Shown: positions 1 through 12,519, counted from the stretch's first letter. The stretch is 64,000 nt of DNA from Polytrichum commune (GCA_950295325.1 OX485804.1:68612033-68676032), one strand, 5' to 3'. The notes: generated from the sequence alone by a model not told the origin. Program-made: numbers and translations.

Positions 1-2319
1 GTAAAGTAACCAAGTACCAAAAGGCCACACCACAATTAGTAAGAATATCATGTTCACAATTGACTCCTCCTATGGTTAAGTGATTGATTTAATAAAATTA
101 AATAAAGACCACAGAAATGAATTATTTCCTTAGTCAGTTTTAGACTTAACACTATCACAGTGGAATTGAATGCATTAAAATAAATTATTAAAATTAACAA
201 AAGTCTAACGTGTGACAGTAACCTAGTGACCGAGTCTAAGTGAAGTGAACTAAACCGGACCGGGACCGTAAGAGTCTAATCGGTAAGACCATAGTCTGCA
301 CGGCACGGCCATAGTCTAGTCACCAGTAACAGTCACAAGTAACCAGTGTCAATTCACGTCTCATAGAGAGGGCCATAGTCTTAGTAACTAGTAACCAGTA
401 GCCAGTAACTAGTAACCAATAACCAAGTCAGCGTCTTGTTCTCGGACTTGGAGGTGGCACCTTCTCCTTATATGCTTGCCTTACCAGTCTCTCCCAAACC
501 ATATGGGTTAAAGGGGCTTACCTCTTCGCCGCAACTACACCGCCTCTCTTCACGATCAGTTGCGTCGGCTTCACCAAGGTAATTTGCAGGGTGATCTCTA
601 TCGCCTTCTTTATATTTCGAGATTAATCTTGTAATCCCGCAGACTCCATAGCTTAAAGTTCCTCCTTTCTTTAATCCTTGGGTTGTTGTGTTGATCAACC
701 TCACTCCATAATTGGGGAGATTTTCGGACACAATCGACTGAGTCTCGAGAATCTGCAAGTCTCACCAGTTACAGAATGACCTCCTTCGATTTTTCCTTGA
801 TTGAATTGGAGAGTATTCTGTGAATCCCTCTGGAGCGTCCGGTGATTCTTTTGCAGTCTTGAACTTCAACTTGTTATTTCCCAAACTCACTGAATCATCT
901 GTAACTACCTACTGGTTCTCTCCGATCATTATTTCCATGATCTCAATCTCTTCTCGAGGTTTAAAACGCACAGCGAACTGGTTAGGATTCTCCCCTCTTG
1001 AACTACTCAACTGGGCATTCCTAAAGTTACAATCTTCCTTTCACAGGTTTTAGATCTCAACGTGCACACTTATTGGAATCATGAATTATGTGAGAAGTTG
1101 TTGCTTAGGCATTTGCTCTGACTTCACATCAGATAGCTCAAGTTCGCCACAGCCAAGTCACTTGGCCGATCACACCCAAAGAAAAGTAGTGTCACTCCTA
1201 CAAGTTTCATTCACTTCACTACCAAGGGAGACGACACACTACTCGCCATTACTTCTCACTGTACTCATAAGATTAAGGGTGGTTACTTCACTCCTTTCTC
1301 AAGAGGGATTCACCGCACCATCATACTCAAACTCAAACAGATATTAGAATTATATATCCGAGGTTCTCTCAGACTGATTCTGCAAGACCACTTCAATGGG
1401 TGGACAATTATTCTCGATTAAAGTAGGTGTTCACACTTCTGAAACCTACGAATATGTTGCAACATCAACTGCAGTAGCACGGTGACAGAAACTCCCTCTG
1501 ACATTCTATGCACCAGACAGAGGGACACTTACAGACTATCCCAATCTCCTTTGACAGGATTCAAGACACAATCCGTGTATCTTCTCAAACAATCTCCTTT
1601 CACCGGATTACATTGTTAAAGCACCTCCTCGTACTTAGATACATTCACCACACGATTTATTACAACTAGAGGCTTTCAGGACAATTCATGGAATTCCATT
1701 CACTTCAATGAACCCGGAAGGATCGCTTCCTTCTCAGAAGAGACTCTACATTCCCACAAGCAATTCTTCTCAATTCCCTTGAGAGAAACAACCACACATC
1801 AAGACTCACTCCCTTCACAGGAATAAGGTATCATAAATTCAATCTGGATTCTTCCCGAACCAGGAAAGTACAATTTTGATGTAAACGATTCACGACAAGC
1901 ACCAACACAACATATTTAATCCTCACACACACAAGTAATAATATAGCTTCACGCTTATGATATTATGTAGGGTAAAAATATACATTCAAAAGGGCTTCAC
2001 ACCCAAGCTAGACTCGCTCGAAAACTCCAAGACAAGGGAGGCTCTCTTCTCGAGAGGAACTACTTTCTCCTCCCCCTCTTCTCCTCTATATCCCCTGAAC
2101 TAGCTTCCTTGCCTCTTGGGGCCAGATTTCATAAGGCTCTTCGACTTGGTCACATGTCTATTGCCCTGCCCAAAAGACTCTTCCTCTTGGAAACTGTTTC
2201 ATATGAACTAAATGTCTCACCCTTAGCTCATTTCGGATAATTGGTCACTAATGACTTACTTTAGTGTCCATTTCACATTTCGAGTGTCGATATGAATTCA
2301 CATCCTATCAAAATCCTAA
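1..2319. other. Leading intergenic region, no gene recognised
   Basis: No reading frame here gives a recognisable protein, and the short open frames (for example 468-758 on the minus strand and 1081-1347 on the plus strand) lack domain signatures. Two textures stand out. Around 381-427 there is a short degenerate array of AGTAACC/AGTAACT units. From about 1380 to 1880 the sequence is rich in CT-type phrases that recur with small changes, such as CTTTGACAGGATT, CTTTCACCGGATTA and CTTCACAGGAATA. That suggests an old, decayed repeat or transposon body, but I cannot assign a family. Confidence 0.5.
381..427 (+). repeat. Short degenerate AGTAACY array
   Basis: A 47-base stretch made of AGTAACT, AGTAACC and AGTAGCC-type heptamers in a row, preceded by looser versions from about 220 (CAGTAACCTAGTGACC and similar). 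It looks like a small, decayed simple-sequence array. Confidence 0.6.
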
Positions 2320-2343
2320 AATGACTATTCTGAGACCAAAAAG

Positions 2344-4856
2344 TTGTACCACAGTGTGCATGATCACCCTGTTTCCAATGGTATATGCCGTGAATCATTG
2401 GACATGGCATACCACTGCGTTGCAAATGAAGTGTTGAAAACACCCACCGCAACAAATTCAGCTATAGTTTTGGGTGCAAGCAAGCAATTCTTGGCCGATT
2501 ATCTTCTCAAATCTCCCACTATTGGTGAAGGGCATCACCTAGTTGGTTCATCATTAGAGGTGGTCATGGACAAGTTCAGTACTCTTGCATCTCCAAATTG
2601 TCGTAATTTTGTATCTGGATCAAAACGCTTTGTGCGTAGTGGAATGGGAACTATGGATAGTATTATGGCTTTTAAAGACCATTCCACTTTCAAGTTTGTC
2701 CATGGCAGTCGGTTCCCAGGGCAATCAAAAGACAAAGTGTTTATTTTCAAGATGTCCGTAGATCTTCCGGGCAGTGGTGTGGAGCTTGTAAAAAGAATGC
2801 AAGTCGGGGGGGACATGGAAAACTCTTGGATTATGTTTGACCATGTTAAACGTCTGAAAGATTGGACAACAATGGCTTGTCATGTCTATGATAGTTGATA
2901 TTGTAAAGTGTTGACCATTGCGTGTTGTGACATGCAATCTGAGGATGGTACAACACAAACTCTCTTTTGGGAAAATTTGAATGCTGTCATGGCAGAGAAT
3001 GGTGTTTCAAAGGTGAACTTCAAAGGGTTCATGGCAGACAGTGCTCAAGCTAATTGGATTGCGGTGAGGATGATTTACGATGATGGTGATCCAACTTTGC
3101 CCATGGTCGCACGTGAGCGTACGTGTCTTTTTCATTGGTCTGGATAAGGTGACACAGAAGTATATCAAACCATCCTTGCAATTTCAATACAAACAACTCT
3201 GCAAGGATTACAAAGATGCAAAAACAATGGTCGATGCTGAGACTAAGTACCATGTCATTCGTTCTTGGTGGTTGTCATCTGGAGCTGCCACAGAAGAAGG
3301 CATCCTCGGCCTTTCAGAGTGGTTGGGATTTTGGCATTTCCGTTACAGACAATGGGATGGTCACATGTTACTTGTAAGTTCATATTATTCTACAATATTA
3401 AATATCATTGAGTTTTTTTTGCTTTCTTTTCATTCTAATATATCTATAACTCATTTTTACTAATTCTATAATTGTGTATGTTTCATAGGATATGACAATC
3501 GAAGAACGTGCAGAAATGCCAACATGCAACCTTGCAGAAACTGTACACAACAAATGGCTCCAACAGTCCGGCAACAAGATGACTTGTTTATATGAAGCAA
3601 CAGTGGATGACATGATTCGTGCCTTCATGCAAATTGCAAATTATCGGTCATGGCTTAAAGGAGGATTAGATGGTAAAGGCCCGGATTCTGCGTCCTTGAA
3701 ACTCAAAGTTGCTGCTAGGTGTGGGGATCCTAAATTATTGGCTGATGCTATGAAGTCTTATCCAGGGGCAGAAGACGTCAACACTAGAGATTGTGCATTG
3801 GAAGGATCAGAGCTCTTTGGTTCTACCAAACGCAAACTCAACCTACCACCGGGTGCTGATTGTGACTCTCATCGACCCGACAAAGTGAACTATTCCATTC
3901 CTCGTCCCAACACCCGAGCAACTCGTCAACGCATAGAGGAATCGTTGAATTCTGCAATTCATGGTGTGGCTCATACTACATCCGTGTTGGAGACTGATTG
4001 TATTGCTTCTAAGTGGCACATTGCAAGATTGCCACCCAACTCAGCCAAACGCTGTTGGGCATTGCAGGCCATCACAGGGACTATGTGCAATGCCAAAGTC
4101 GGGACTGGGAAACATGGCACACCTGCTCCAACATACAAAGGGCTCATGAAGGAATTTCGCTCTCCCAACAACGTGGAGTATGAATTTTGGTTTTGCCCTG
4201 ACGACATCAAGCGTTGTGTGAGTGGCAGTAAGAAGAAATATGTGTTGGATTGGCCTATAGTACCCAATACGTGGCCGGTGAAGATAGGTACCAATCTATC
4301 GAGAGAGGAGGTTTTGGCACTTGAAGATGCTGGATTTCAACTACAGCAGAGAGAAAGATTGTCCCCTCGTCGTAGGCTTTCAACAATCGCAACTCTCCCC
4401 ATCCCTCGCTCGCATTTTTCTATGCCACCAAACCCGGACGCCCACCCTACATTCAGGTTTGGGAAGACAGTGCGTCGTAATCCAACAGCACCGCTGGCAG
4501 ATCACAAAAACAAATGGGAGAGCGCCGGACTCATGGAAGGTTACTATGTGGTTGGGATCACTGCCATTCCATATCCGGGATTTGGAGTGATAATCAACAT
4601 TGTCTCCAAGCAGGATATCACCTACCATGTCACAATTGGCGACATCCCGCATTGCACATGCCCGGATTTCACGAAAATGTCCTCTCATGCATTGGGAAAG
4701 AAAGGAAAATGGGTGTATTGTAAACATCTTTATTATGTGTTTAGATTTTTGTGCAAGGTGGATTACGAGAGTGACAAGTTCATTCATGCACATACATATA
4801 CCTATAATGAGGTCATGCGACTACTTGAACTTGTTGGTATTGTAGAATGTGAGTAG
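2344..4856 (+). pseudogene. MULE-type transposase with SWIM zinc finger, disrupted
   Basis: Mutator-like (MULE) transposases cut and paste DNA using a DDE-type RNase H fold. The frame is open from about 2320 and has no clear ATG, so the N-terminus is uncertain. Exon 1 runs to 3373, an intron with GTAAGT donor and CATAG acceptor occupies 3374-3488, and exon 2 covers 3489-4856. Family landmarks are CDMQSED (around 2929), GFMADSAQANW (around 3028) with a candidate catalytic Asp, and CLFHW just after it. A SWIM zinc finger (CTC..CKH) lies near 4657-4732. Two lesions disable the gene. A TGA sits in frame at about 2896 within HVYDS/YCKVLT. A small deletion after CLFHWS near 3140 shifts the frame to LDKVTQKYI. 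A polyadenylation-like AATAAA follows near 4897. I am confident of the family and of the breaks. Whether related copies are active is unknown. Confidence 0.8.
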
Positions 4857-4970
4857 TATTGCAAGTGTTCTATTAAACAACATATATTTCAATGTCAATA
4901 AATGACATGTTTTGGTTTGGATTATTATAATAAAAATTAGCAATGGACTGAAAGTATTTCAAATGATTCA
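4790..4970 (+). repeat. Transposase 3' end, first copy of a duplication
   Basis: This holds the last ~20 codons of the transposase plus its 3' untranslated DNA. It is matched, with scattered substitutions, by 5370-5546. Both copies share the TATAATGAGGT start, the AGAATGTGAGTAG stop region and the GGATTATTATAATAAAAATT tail. Confidence 0.8.
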
Positions 4971-5054
4971 GTAACTTCATTTCTATTTAGACTACGACCC
5001 AACCGTGAGCGGTTTCATTGATTCATACGGATAAATAATAACAAGTTTCTAAAA

Positions 5055-5265
5055 ATAAAAAATAATTAAGAAGATTCTACGCACATCCGCGTAGTAATGT
5101 CTTCTTGGTATCCGCCTATAGATTATTCCTGCTTTATCACGAGCTCAATTTGGGATAGCACCAGTCAATGTAACCAACTGGATTCGAACCCGGGTTGATC
5201 CATACCTAATACCAGTCTCTTACACAACTCGCATCCACAGGCGGATGTCTCAAAACCTAGTAACT
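5055..5265 (-). mobile_element. tRNA-derived SINE-like unit
   Basis: Read on the minus strand, a polymerase III B box GGTTCGAATCC lies at 5190-5180, and an A-box-like TGTGGATGCGAG lies about 40 bases upstream at 5240-5229. Downstream is a non-tRNA body ending in a small CTACGC..GCGTAG hairpin and an AT-rich tail near 5060. Internal A and B boxes followed by an unrelated 3' body are the usual SINE layout. I could not find a convincing target duplication, and no full cloverleaf forms, so this is not called as a tRNA gene. Confidence 0.5.
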
Positions 5266-5369
5266 ACCTACATATTGACAATTTTCTATTATCTAATTTC
5301 CTTGCTTTTGTAGATTGTGGGCCTTAACTCAACCCGTGAGCGGTTTGAGTGGCTCACAATTATGGCACC

Positions 5370-5546
5370 TACATATACGTATAATGAGGTTATGCACCTA
5401 CTTGAATTTATTGCTGTTATAGAATGTGAGTAGTTGTGCAAGTGTTGGTTGTAACTACATGTATAAGGATGTCAATAAATTACATGTATTTGTTTGGATT
5501 ATTATAATAAAAATTAGCAATGTATTGAAAGTGCTTTAAATGATCC
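5370..5546 (+). repeat. Second copy of the transposase 3' end
   Basis: Diverged duplicate of 4790-4970. It encodes a decayed version of the TYTYNEVMRLLEL tail and stops at the same place. The phrase GTGAGCGGTTT also occurs on both sides of the intervening SINE-like segment (near 5005 and 5334), so the duplication may be larger than the recognisable coding part, with later insertions between the copies. Confidence 0.75.
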
Positions 5547-8500
5547 ATGGCAATAGGGCTTTTTCTCTTATGTTTCATTTAAAATACTGGCAATTTACAA
5601 TTGAAAATATGCAATTAATTTGTCAAAATTGTGGTTGTGTACCCTAAACCCGTGTGTCTTTACTAAATTTGGATTCATTGCTCATATGTTACTGCTCATT
5701 GCTCATGTGTTACTGCTCACCGCTCACCACTTACTGCTCATCGCTCATAAGATAGCTTCCCTCTCTATCTACCTCCTTCTCCTCTATGTCCCACAATTAT
5801 ATTTGCAGAAGATCCTCTCGTGATCTCGGATTCATTTCCAAATGTTTCCATGCAATTGAAAGGGGTCTAATTTCTTTTTTGTACACGACAGTCTTGCGAA
5901 GGACATATACAAGTCCATGGATGACAATTGGATTATTTAGAATTTTATTATGAATGAATTTGATCACGTCTATGCCTAGTCAACTTATGACTAGTTATAG
6001 TGCTCAGTAAAACAAATAGATGACTATCAATAATAATTAATGTAGTAAACAATAGAGAAATACCTAAACCTAACCGAGGATGTGTGAGTAAGACTAGTCA
6101 TACATGTAGGACAACCATGACTAAATGTAGTCATTCTCTTTATAAACCGATGACTACATGTAGTCATCAAGAATAAACAATCTAAAACCTACATGCAACG
6201 TGGATGACATGCAAGAGAAACCCTAAACCTTAATACATCTGCCACCTATTAAACACCTTAACTATAAATCCAAAACCGCCATTTAAGTTGCCATTGCCAG
6301 TCATTATGACGTTGGCGTGTCCGCAAGTTCCTGCCTTAATTGCTTATAGTTGGAGGGTTTGTGTCTAATCTAATCTTGTGAAGATTGGGCACAAATGACA
6401 TAATCAAAATGATTTAAGTTGGCAAAGAAAATTTCACGTTGGATGCTAAGTACTAGTCCTATATTCTCCTATAATGTCCTTATAAATTGTCCCTTTAATT
6501 TTTGACAATAATATTTACAATCTCCCTTGCACATTGAAGATCTTTTTCATTAAAACCATTGCCTACCCTATCCCCGTGGGTTACTTACCCTATTACCATG
6601 CAATTTCCTTGTAATTCCGTGGCCGAGTACCTATTTCCGTATCCGCTTCCCTCTTTGCTCCAGGTCGTTGTTCTTTGACCTTCATTTGTTCTTTGGCGTT
6701 CTTTCTTTTGGTCTAGTATGCTTGGTCCTCTCCTTCATCTCCTTAGTTGAAATTTTGTTGCTACATTGAGGTGTGAAGCTTGCTTATAGGTGTCTCTAAC
6801 CTTTAAATCAATTATTATCTCAACATTGGTCTTCCATTGCAAGGAAAATGCCTCAAATACCTCCACTCTCGTTGTCTTCCTTTGTACATGTGATATTGAG
6901 GCCCGTAGCCAATTTACTGGATGAGCATGTAGAAGAGGTATTCCATGGAATCGCTAGAATGCCACAAATATCAAGTGTTGTTTTGGATTGAATGTCAATC
7001 TTGTTGTTTGACATATTTGAGGATTCCAAAAACGTCCCTATTCTAGGCAAGAAAAGGTGAATTCCTCATAGTGACCGTTCCAAACTATGTTGTGGACCTA
7101 CTTCTACTTGATATTCCATGTTTGATCTAGTACTAGACCAAGGAAGGAGGACCTTTGCATCGAAGGGAGTAGGGACAACGACAACAACGAGATGACAGAA
7201 TGAGACGAAGAGCGCACACCGCCGCCGAGTCAACGACCCGCAGCAAAGGTGCATAACCCTAAATCCAAAATCTTTAAAGAATATGACTACGATTAGTCAT
7301 TAGTTTAAACAATATCACTAAAATTAATTATTACTTTAGAAAACATGGTAAAAATTAGTCATTTCTATAGAAAATGTGACTAAGCATAGTCATCTAAGTC
7401 ATAGCTATGATTAATTATAGTCATTAGTCTAGAAAACATTACTACGGCTAGTTATGTAGTTGGTCATCGCTAGTGGTTGTGTATTCATTTGTAAATCACC
7501 CATGTGTATAAGAAAAACGCTAAATACAGAGCTTCAAATTTAGGAGATAAGAAGATGATCCTAGACAATATTGGTAATCGCATGTTCATTGACATGGTTT
7601 TTTCATGAGGTTTTGATGTACATAATCATTGGACTGCAGGTAGTCGCAGCGGACTATATTATAAAACCATGCGAAACTTTATAATATAGTCCACCGAATT
7701 TCTACGCCATGCATGTATAGAGTCGTAGGTAAATATAGGAAACATATTTTGGGTAGAGGATGGGTAGTAGTGTATATCATTTGTAATGAGTAGTTTGAAT
7801 ATGTTTAGTGGATGACATACATATGTACATGAGATGTCTCATAGTAAAGTATTTGTAGACATTGACTATGCTTTGCCATCACTTATAGTAAAATATTTCA
7901 ATATATTGACTATACAAATTCATCTTTTGTAGTCCATTATTTGAATATGATGACTATGCTCAATCATATTTTGTTGTAAATTATTTAAATATAATGACTA
8001 TATTTAGTCATATCATGGAGTAAAATGTTTGAAGATGATGACTATACTTAGTCACCTTGTTTGTACAAATAGCATAATTGTCATGAATATAACTTTCGAT
8101 TTTTTTTAAGATAATATTTATAATCATATGAAATGACTACATTTAGTCATCAAAATTGAAATGCTTACTACTAGACCAAAAATAATGACTAATCCCTCAT
8201 AATGTAAAGCGCCAAAGATAACTAATTTTAACAAACAATCATGTATCATATGACTATTTTTTAGTCACAATATGACTAATAGTAGTTGTTAATGGACGAA
8301 TGTACTTTTCATATGAGTTCACATAGTGAAGATTATGTTGTCATATACATATATAACATGACTAATTTTAGTCAAAAGATAGAATTACACATAACTAAAT
8401 ATAATCGTATAGGTATGACTAAATATAGTAAAAAATGACAAACGGTCGAGGGGCAACCCAAACAAGGTCCCAAAACCCAATGGAGAACGCGCCATGAGGA

Positions 8501-8628
8501 ACAGAAATTGTCTGATATGACCCTAGTCATTTTGTCTAGAGCAACTAGTCCGACATGACTATGTTGAGGACTAAAAATAACGCTAGTCATCAGTGCATTT
8601 TCTTACCTATATTAATCATAAATCCTAG
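5547..8628. other. AT-rich intergenic region with many short inverted pairs
   Basis: No gene is recognised. A simple GCTCA/GTTACTGCTC-type array lies near 5690-5750. From 6080 onward the sequence carries repeated TGACTA..TAGTCA inverted pairs, listed separately. Open frames at 6853-7254 on the minus strand lack any family signature. Confidence 0.6.
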
Positions 8629-8640
8629 TCATTTTTTCGT
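6085..8640. repeat. Cluster of TGACTA-N(4-6)-TAGTCA mini-palindromes
   Basis: About ten clear instances of TGACTA followed after four to six bases by TAGTCA are spread over 2.5 kb, for example near 6114, 6153, 7284, 7375, 7998, 8039, 8133, 8250 and 8359. Many half-copies lie between them. Spacing is irregular, so this is not a simple tandem array. It may be a degenerate element or satellite whose unit has drifted, leaving the palindrome as the most visible part. Confidence 0.65.
7651..7692. repeat. Perfect 15-bp hairpin
   Basis: GGACTATATTATAAA at 7651-7665 is exactly repeated in inverse at 7678-7692, leaving a 12-base loop. It is AT-rich, and no gene adjoins it. It could be the core of a small foldback element. 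Confidence 0.7.
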
Positions 8641-9148
8641 GTTTTCCTTGTAGTGAGAAAATGTCAATGTAATCTCTAGATAATATTTAGTCTCAAGAAT
8701 TCTTTCTCTACGAGGATAATCAACATCACGCATCCGTGCCAAACATGACTTGACCCTCGACTGACATAACCTTTGTGTTGTTGTCCAATTCTGCTGGTCA
8801 TTTCTATCAATGTCTTTCATTTTAAAACCATGTTCCTCAGTCTAAAACTTCTTGAACATTAGCTCTATATGTTGGTGGAGATACAAATCTCCTCCAAGTT
8901 GCAGTGTCCTTGTTGCTGAAAGCAGTTGATTGATTATATTTTTACCATTGTGAAGATAATTTTGGTTGTGCAATATCCTAGCACCCCCCTTCTCATCTAA
9001 GGAGGTCGTAAATATCCACATTTCCCACCCTATGTTAGGACAAGTCCCAACAGTGCTTTTGAAATCTGCCAACATTATTTGTCTCCTACAGAAATCACCA
9101 TCGCTAGCATGTCTCATTATACGACCCACACTGGTGAGGTGGTAGTTC
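8629..9148 (-). pseudogene. Transposase debris, possibly hAT-like, downstream part
   Basis: Two open stretches on the minus strand (9150-8842 and 8820-8629) carry plausible protein-like sequence such as RIMRHASDGDFCRRQIMLADF, but I cannot place a domain with certainty. They sit directly beyond the solo LTR and in the same orientation as the hAT-like pieces at 10.5-11.4 kb. I infer they are the remainder of one element split by the LTR insertion. Confidence 0.35.
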
Positions 9149-9153
9149 ACTAG

Positions 9154-10500
9154 TGTGAGCCCAAAATCGGGCCCACACAGGTTCTTAAACCTGAAAATTC
9201 ACTAAAACTTGTGCTTTGATTTTTCATTGATCATCTTAAAACATAAAAAGAGTGGAAGGTGAATTGTGTTGCGGTTTTAAACTTTAGGTTAGGATGGTAG
9301 TGCTTATTAGTTGGAAGGGGTGAAGTAATTAGTTAGGGAACGGTTAAATTGTGGTAGGATTTAGGATGTGAGGTTAGGAAGCTGGGCTTTGACCCAGTTT
9401 AGTTAGGTGTGATGAGTGTTCGTTTAAGGGGGGGGGGGTGCACTGCACCCCTAGAATTTCCCGGGCCTGGATCCAGGGATGAGGCCCTGGACCGTTCTCT
9501 TTTCTCTCTCTCATTATCGGAAGCGGCTGCGGAGGGAAGCGGCTACGGAGAGTAGCAGCTGGGAGAATCCTACTGGATTTCTCCCAAGGTGAGGCAACAA
9601 TGTGGATGCAATCACCCAAGGGGGTGAGTGCGGCGAGCAAGAGGTGAGGGCAGCGAGCAAGTGTGAGTGCAGCTAACAAAGGCGAGAGCTGTAAACAAGG
9701 TGTAGGCTGCCACATCCAATTCAGCACCGTATTGAGGAAGAAAAAGAGCAACAAGGGAGAGACTTCACAATTCCAGGGCATTCTTGATAAATTTAGAGCG
9801 AAGGAGTAGAGAGTATGAGGATAGGAGTGGATGGTATGCGGAGGCAGCAGAGAAAATTCAGAGAAAGATCAAAAACTCTTGTCGGAATTGGCAGTGCAGG
9901 CTAGCAATAAGGAAGTTGCGCAACGGATGGGAAGTCAGCAGTGGCTGCGGCATGAAGGGCGAGCCTGATTCATGAGGCTGGAGGGAATGCCAACATTGTG
10001 GGCGTAGATCAGTTCATTCAACTGCAGCTGTTGAAGTTGGACTGCGAGGGACTGGACTCGGTGCGGGGAAAGGCCAGAAGATGGCTGGTTAAAGAGTCTT
10101 CGGTGGCACCAGAGGACTGAGGTGGCTTCTCGGCTTCCAGCCGGTACAGGGAGGATTGACGGGCTGACGGTTTGTGCTTCAGCAGCAGCTGACTAATGTA
10201 GCTGAGCTGCCGGCTGGGTCCAGTGCTTAAGGGATGAAGGAGGTTAGGGGTTGGTAGTGGGGTGTTGGAATTTGGGATGAATGGAAGGAGGGGGTTAGGG
10301 ATATAGCCAAGTGTGAAAAACATTTTTTAATGCTTGTAATCTTAAACAACCCTAATTCAATAAAGTTGTATGTGTGTTCTATTCATGCTCTGGGCACCGG
10401 TTGGAAACTTGCAAGGGCCAAGTAGGATTAAATAATCACTGGTGAGCTCTGAGCCTTCATCCGGACTAGGACGCATAAGGGTGAAGGTTTAGGGCTCACA
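9154..10500. mobile_element. Solo LTR with TG..CA ends and 5-bp target duplication
   Basis: The segment starts TGTGAGCCCAAAA and ends TTTAGGGCTCACA, so the ends are short inverted repeats with the TG..CA termini of LTR retrotransposons. It is flanked by ACTAG at 9149-9153 and again at 10501-10505, the 5-bp duplication made by retroviral-type integrases. An AATAAA lies near 10359. There is no gag-pol sequence, primer-binding site or second LTR, so it is a solo LTR left by recombination. A run of 11 G sits at 9428-9438. The open frame at 9374-9781 on the minus strand lies inside it and is not believed. Confidence 0.8.
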
Positions 10501-10505
10501 ACTAG

Positions 10506-11377
10506 TGAGATGTAACTTTTTGGGGTTGATAGTGTGGGTCATATAGTGACACATTTGGCGGTATCCATCCTCACCACATCCTACAACAAGTCTGAAACCG
10601 GAGACACAAACATGATTTTCAGATGGCCTATAGAATCCAACAAGAGTATCCCACTTAGATTTCTATGTCATTCTTCCTTTCACTTTTGTTTCATAACCAC
10701 CAAGGATAACTGGGACATGGCTAACGATGTTGTAAGCCAACTTAGCATCCCGGTATATTTCTGCCATTATAGAAAATATCTTGGCATGCTCACCAAGTAT
10801 AAATTGTACCATTTTCTTTACATCTTTCTTAACCAGGCTGTAGCTTGGACCCGCAAAATGAAAAATAAAATAAAAATAGATCCACCATTCGACGACCACC
10901 GTAAACATTCATAACTTTGCCTAGATATTTACTATTATCATTGTACTGGTTCGCTTAGGCATCCCAATTTATATTTTGTACAACATCAATAAGAAAGTCT
11001 CATAATGATGGTTTTCCACCAAATGCACCACACATATGAGCGTTGTTGATACTAGTGCAAAGTTTAATTACATTATGCTCAGAGGAAGCATCAGGATGAT
11101 TAGAATGAACACTAACCCCAAATGATTGTGTTGGCCTCCCTCTTCTTCCACTGGAAATTGTATTTGGGCGTCTTGTGTTGGCCTCAAATGCTTCGACTGC
11201 CCCCATGCACTTTGTGGATGCCAAATGATGCTGTAAATTCCATCTTAAGTTGTTTTTTTGGGGGCATAGGTTAATCAAGTCCCTACAATAGAAACATTTG
11301 ATCGTCATCCAAAAACTTTTTGGGGTTGATTCCTTGAACATCCCGAGGAGTATGAAGGTTTTGTGTGCAACATCCAA
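10506..11377 (-). pseudogene. hAT-like transposase remnant with BED-like zinc finger
   Basis: On the minus strand, 11377-11000 encodes a C-x2-C zinc-finger-like start (CFYCRDLINL) followed by LRWNLQHHLAST and an ISSGRRGRPTQSF-like linker, in the style of BED-finger hAT transposons. Next, 10908-10663 encodes DVKKMVQFILGEHAKIFSI, which resembles the DUF659/hAT central region. Frames are broken between the pieces and no intact transposase can be read. The solo LTR interrupts the element just downstream. Family assignment is from memory of motif style and is moderate at best. Confidence 0.45.
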
Positions 11378-11399
11378 AGATGAATAATGTGAACAAAAC

Positions 11400-12055
11400 T
11401 TGATGGAGATTTCATATCATCCATCATAAAGAGAGAATACACAATTAATATGAACATACTAAAAATGTTTAGGGGTTAAAACATGACAAAGATAAAAATG
11501 ATGGTTTAATTTCAAGATCGTATTTTTACTAGTTTTGTGGCATGGTGTTCTTGTGTTAACATGCTTTTGTCGTCAATTCACACTAAATGTTGTATTCAGT
11601 GTCATATGGTATTTTATGTCATTGTGGTAACTTCTCTAATGACACTTCCTATGAATAAATTTACAAATATTGTCATCCCAGCTTACTTTTAGTTCATCCA
11701 AATGCCAATTATTGAAATAGTTAGGATCCAATTCTTAGCTCAAGGACCCAACTTCCCCAATTTCCTTGGAGAAGGGACAATAGTGGATAGTTGGTCCAAT
11801 CTGGGTTCTTTTGAATCATAAGGTTTAGCATTGGATATACCATGGAAATAGAGGAGATGCAACTTCAGAAAAAACACACACACACTACATACATATATTG
11901 TTCCAAGTTTTGAGCCTGACATTCACAGAGGAACACAAGTACTCAGTGTTCAAGGAAAGAATTTGAAAAAGAATTCATTTGTACAATCACATCACACAAC
12001 TCTTGTGAGTCCATGAGTGTGTACATGGTCGTAACAAAATACAAGAGAACAATAT
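11400..12055. other. Intergenic, no feature seen
   Basis: AT-rich sequence with no supported gene. A short CA run (ACACACACAC) lies at about 11875. Confidence 0.5.
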
Positions 12056-12059
12056 AGTC

Positions 12060-12460
12060 CTATCTTAACAATAACTTAGCCTCAAGGTGGAGAGCAAAAC
12101 TCAATGAAGCCCACGAGCACTTCAAGCACCTCCAATCTATAAACACTTAAAACCCAATCTGCAAACCCTAACAAGAATGGACGAGGTTGTCATTGAGGAT
12201 TATTACCATACGACAAGAGTGGATGAAAGTGTGAGTTCGATGAAACTAACACATCTTTTGTCAAGTTTTTTTCTAAAGCTTAGGGCCCCCTTTTGTACAT
12301 CCACCTTTATTTCAAATTTCTTAACAACCTTTTTGGATGGACACACTGGAGAAATGTACGAATACCTCTCCTTTATGTATACTATGTACGCTAATGCCTC
12401 AACTAACACCCCTTCTTACACTCACGTTCATTCATACGTACTATGAAGAGTCCACCCCCC
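12060..12460 (+). repeat. Dispersed repeat, uninterrupted copy
   Basis: This segment, including ATGGACGAGGTTGTCATTGA near 12177 and ATGAAGAGTCCACCCCCCGG at its end, matches 27560-27855 and then, after a gap, 29520-29590. It serves as the empty-site version of the copy that carries the insertion at 27856-29519. The tail motif GAAGAGTCCACC also appears twice near 38.3-38.4 kb. Family unknown. Confidence 0.7.
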
Positions 12461-12519
12461 GGGGGTAAGTGACACTCTTACGCATGTGACACTAAATACC
12501 ATAAATGGTGCACTTCTTC

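Noticed and set aside
5175-5245. A tRNA gene on the minus strand
   Set aside because: A and B boxes are present but no acceptor stem or full cloverleaf can be formed. SINE-like is the better reading.
9374-9781. 135-codon minus-strand open frame
   Set aside because: Lies wholly within the solo LTR, is low-complexity and crosses a poly(G) run. No family signature.
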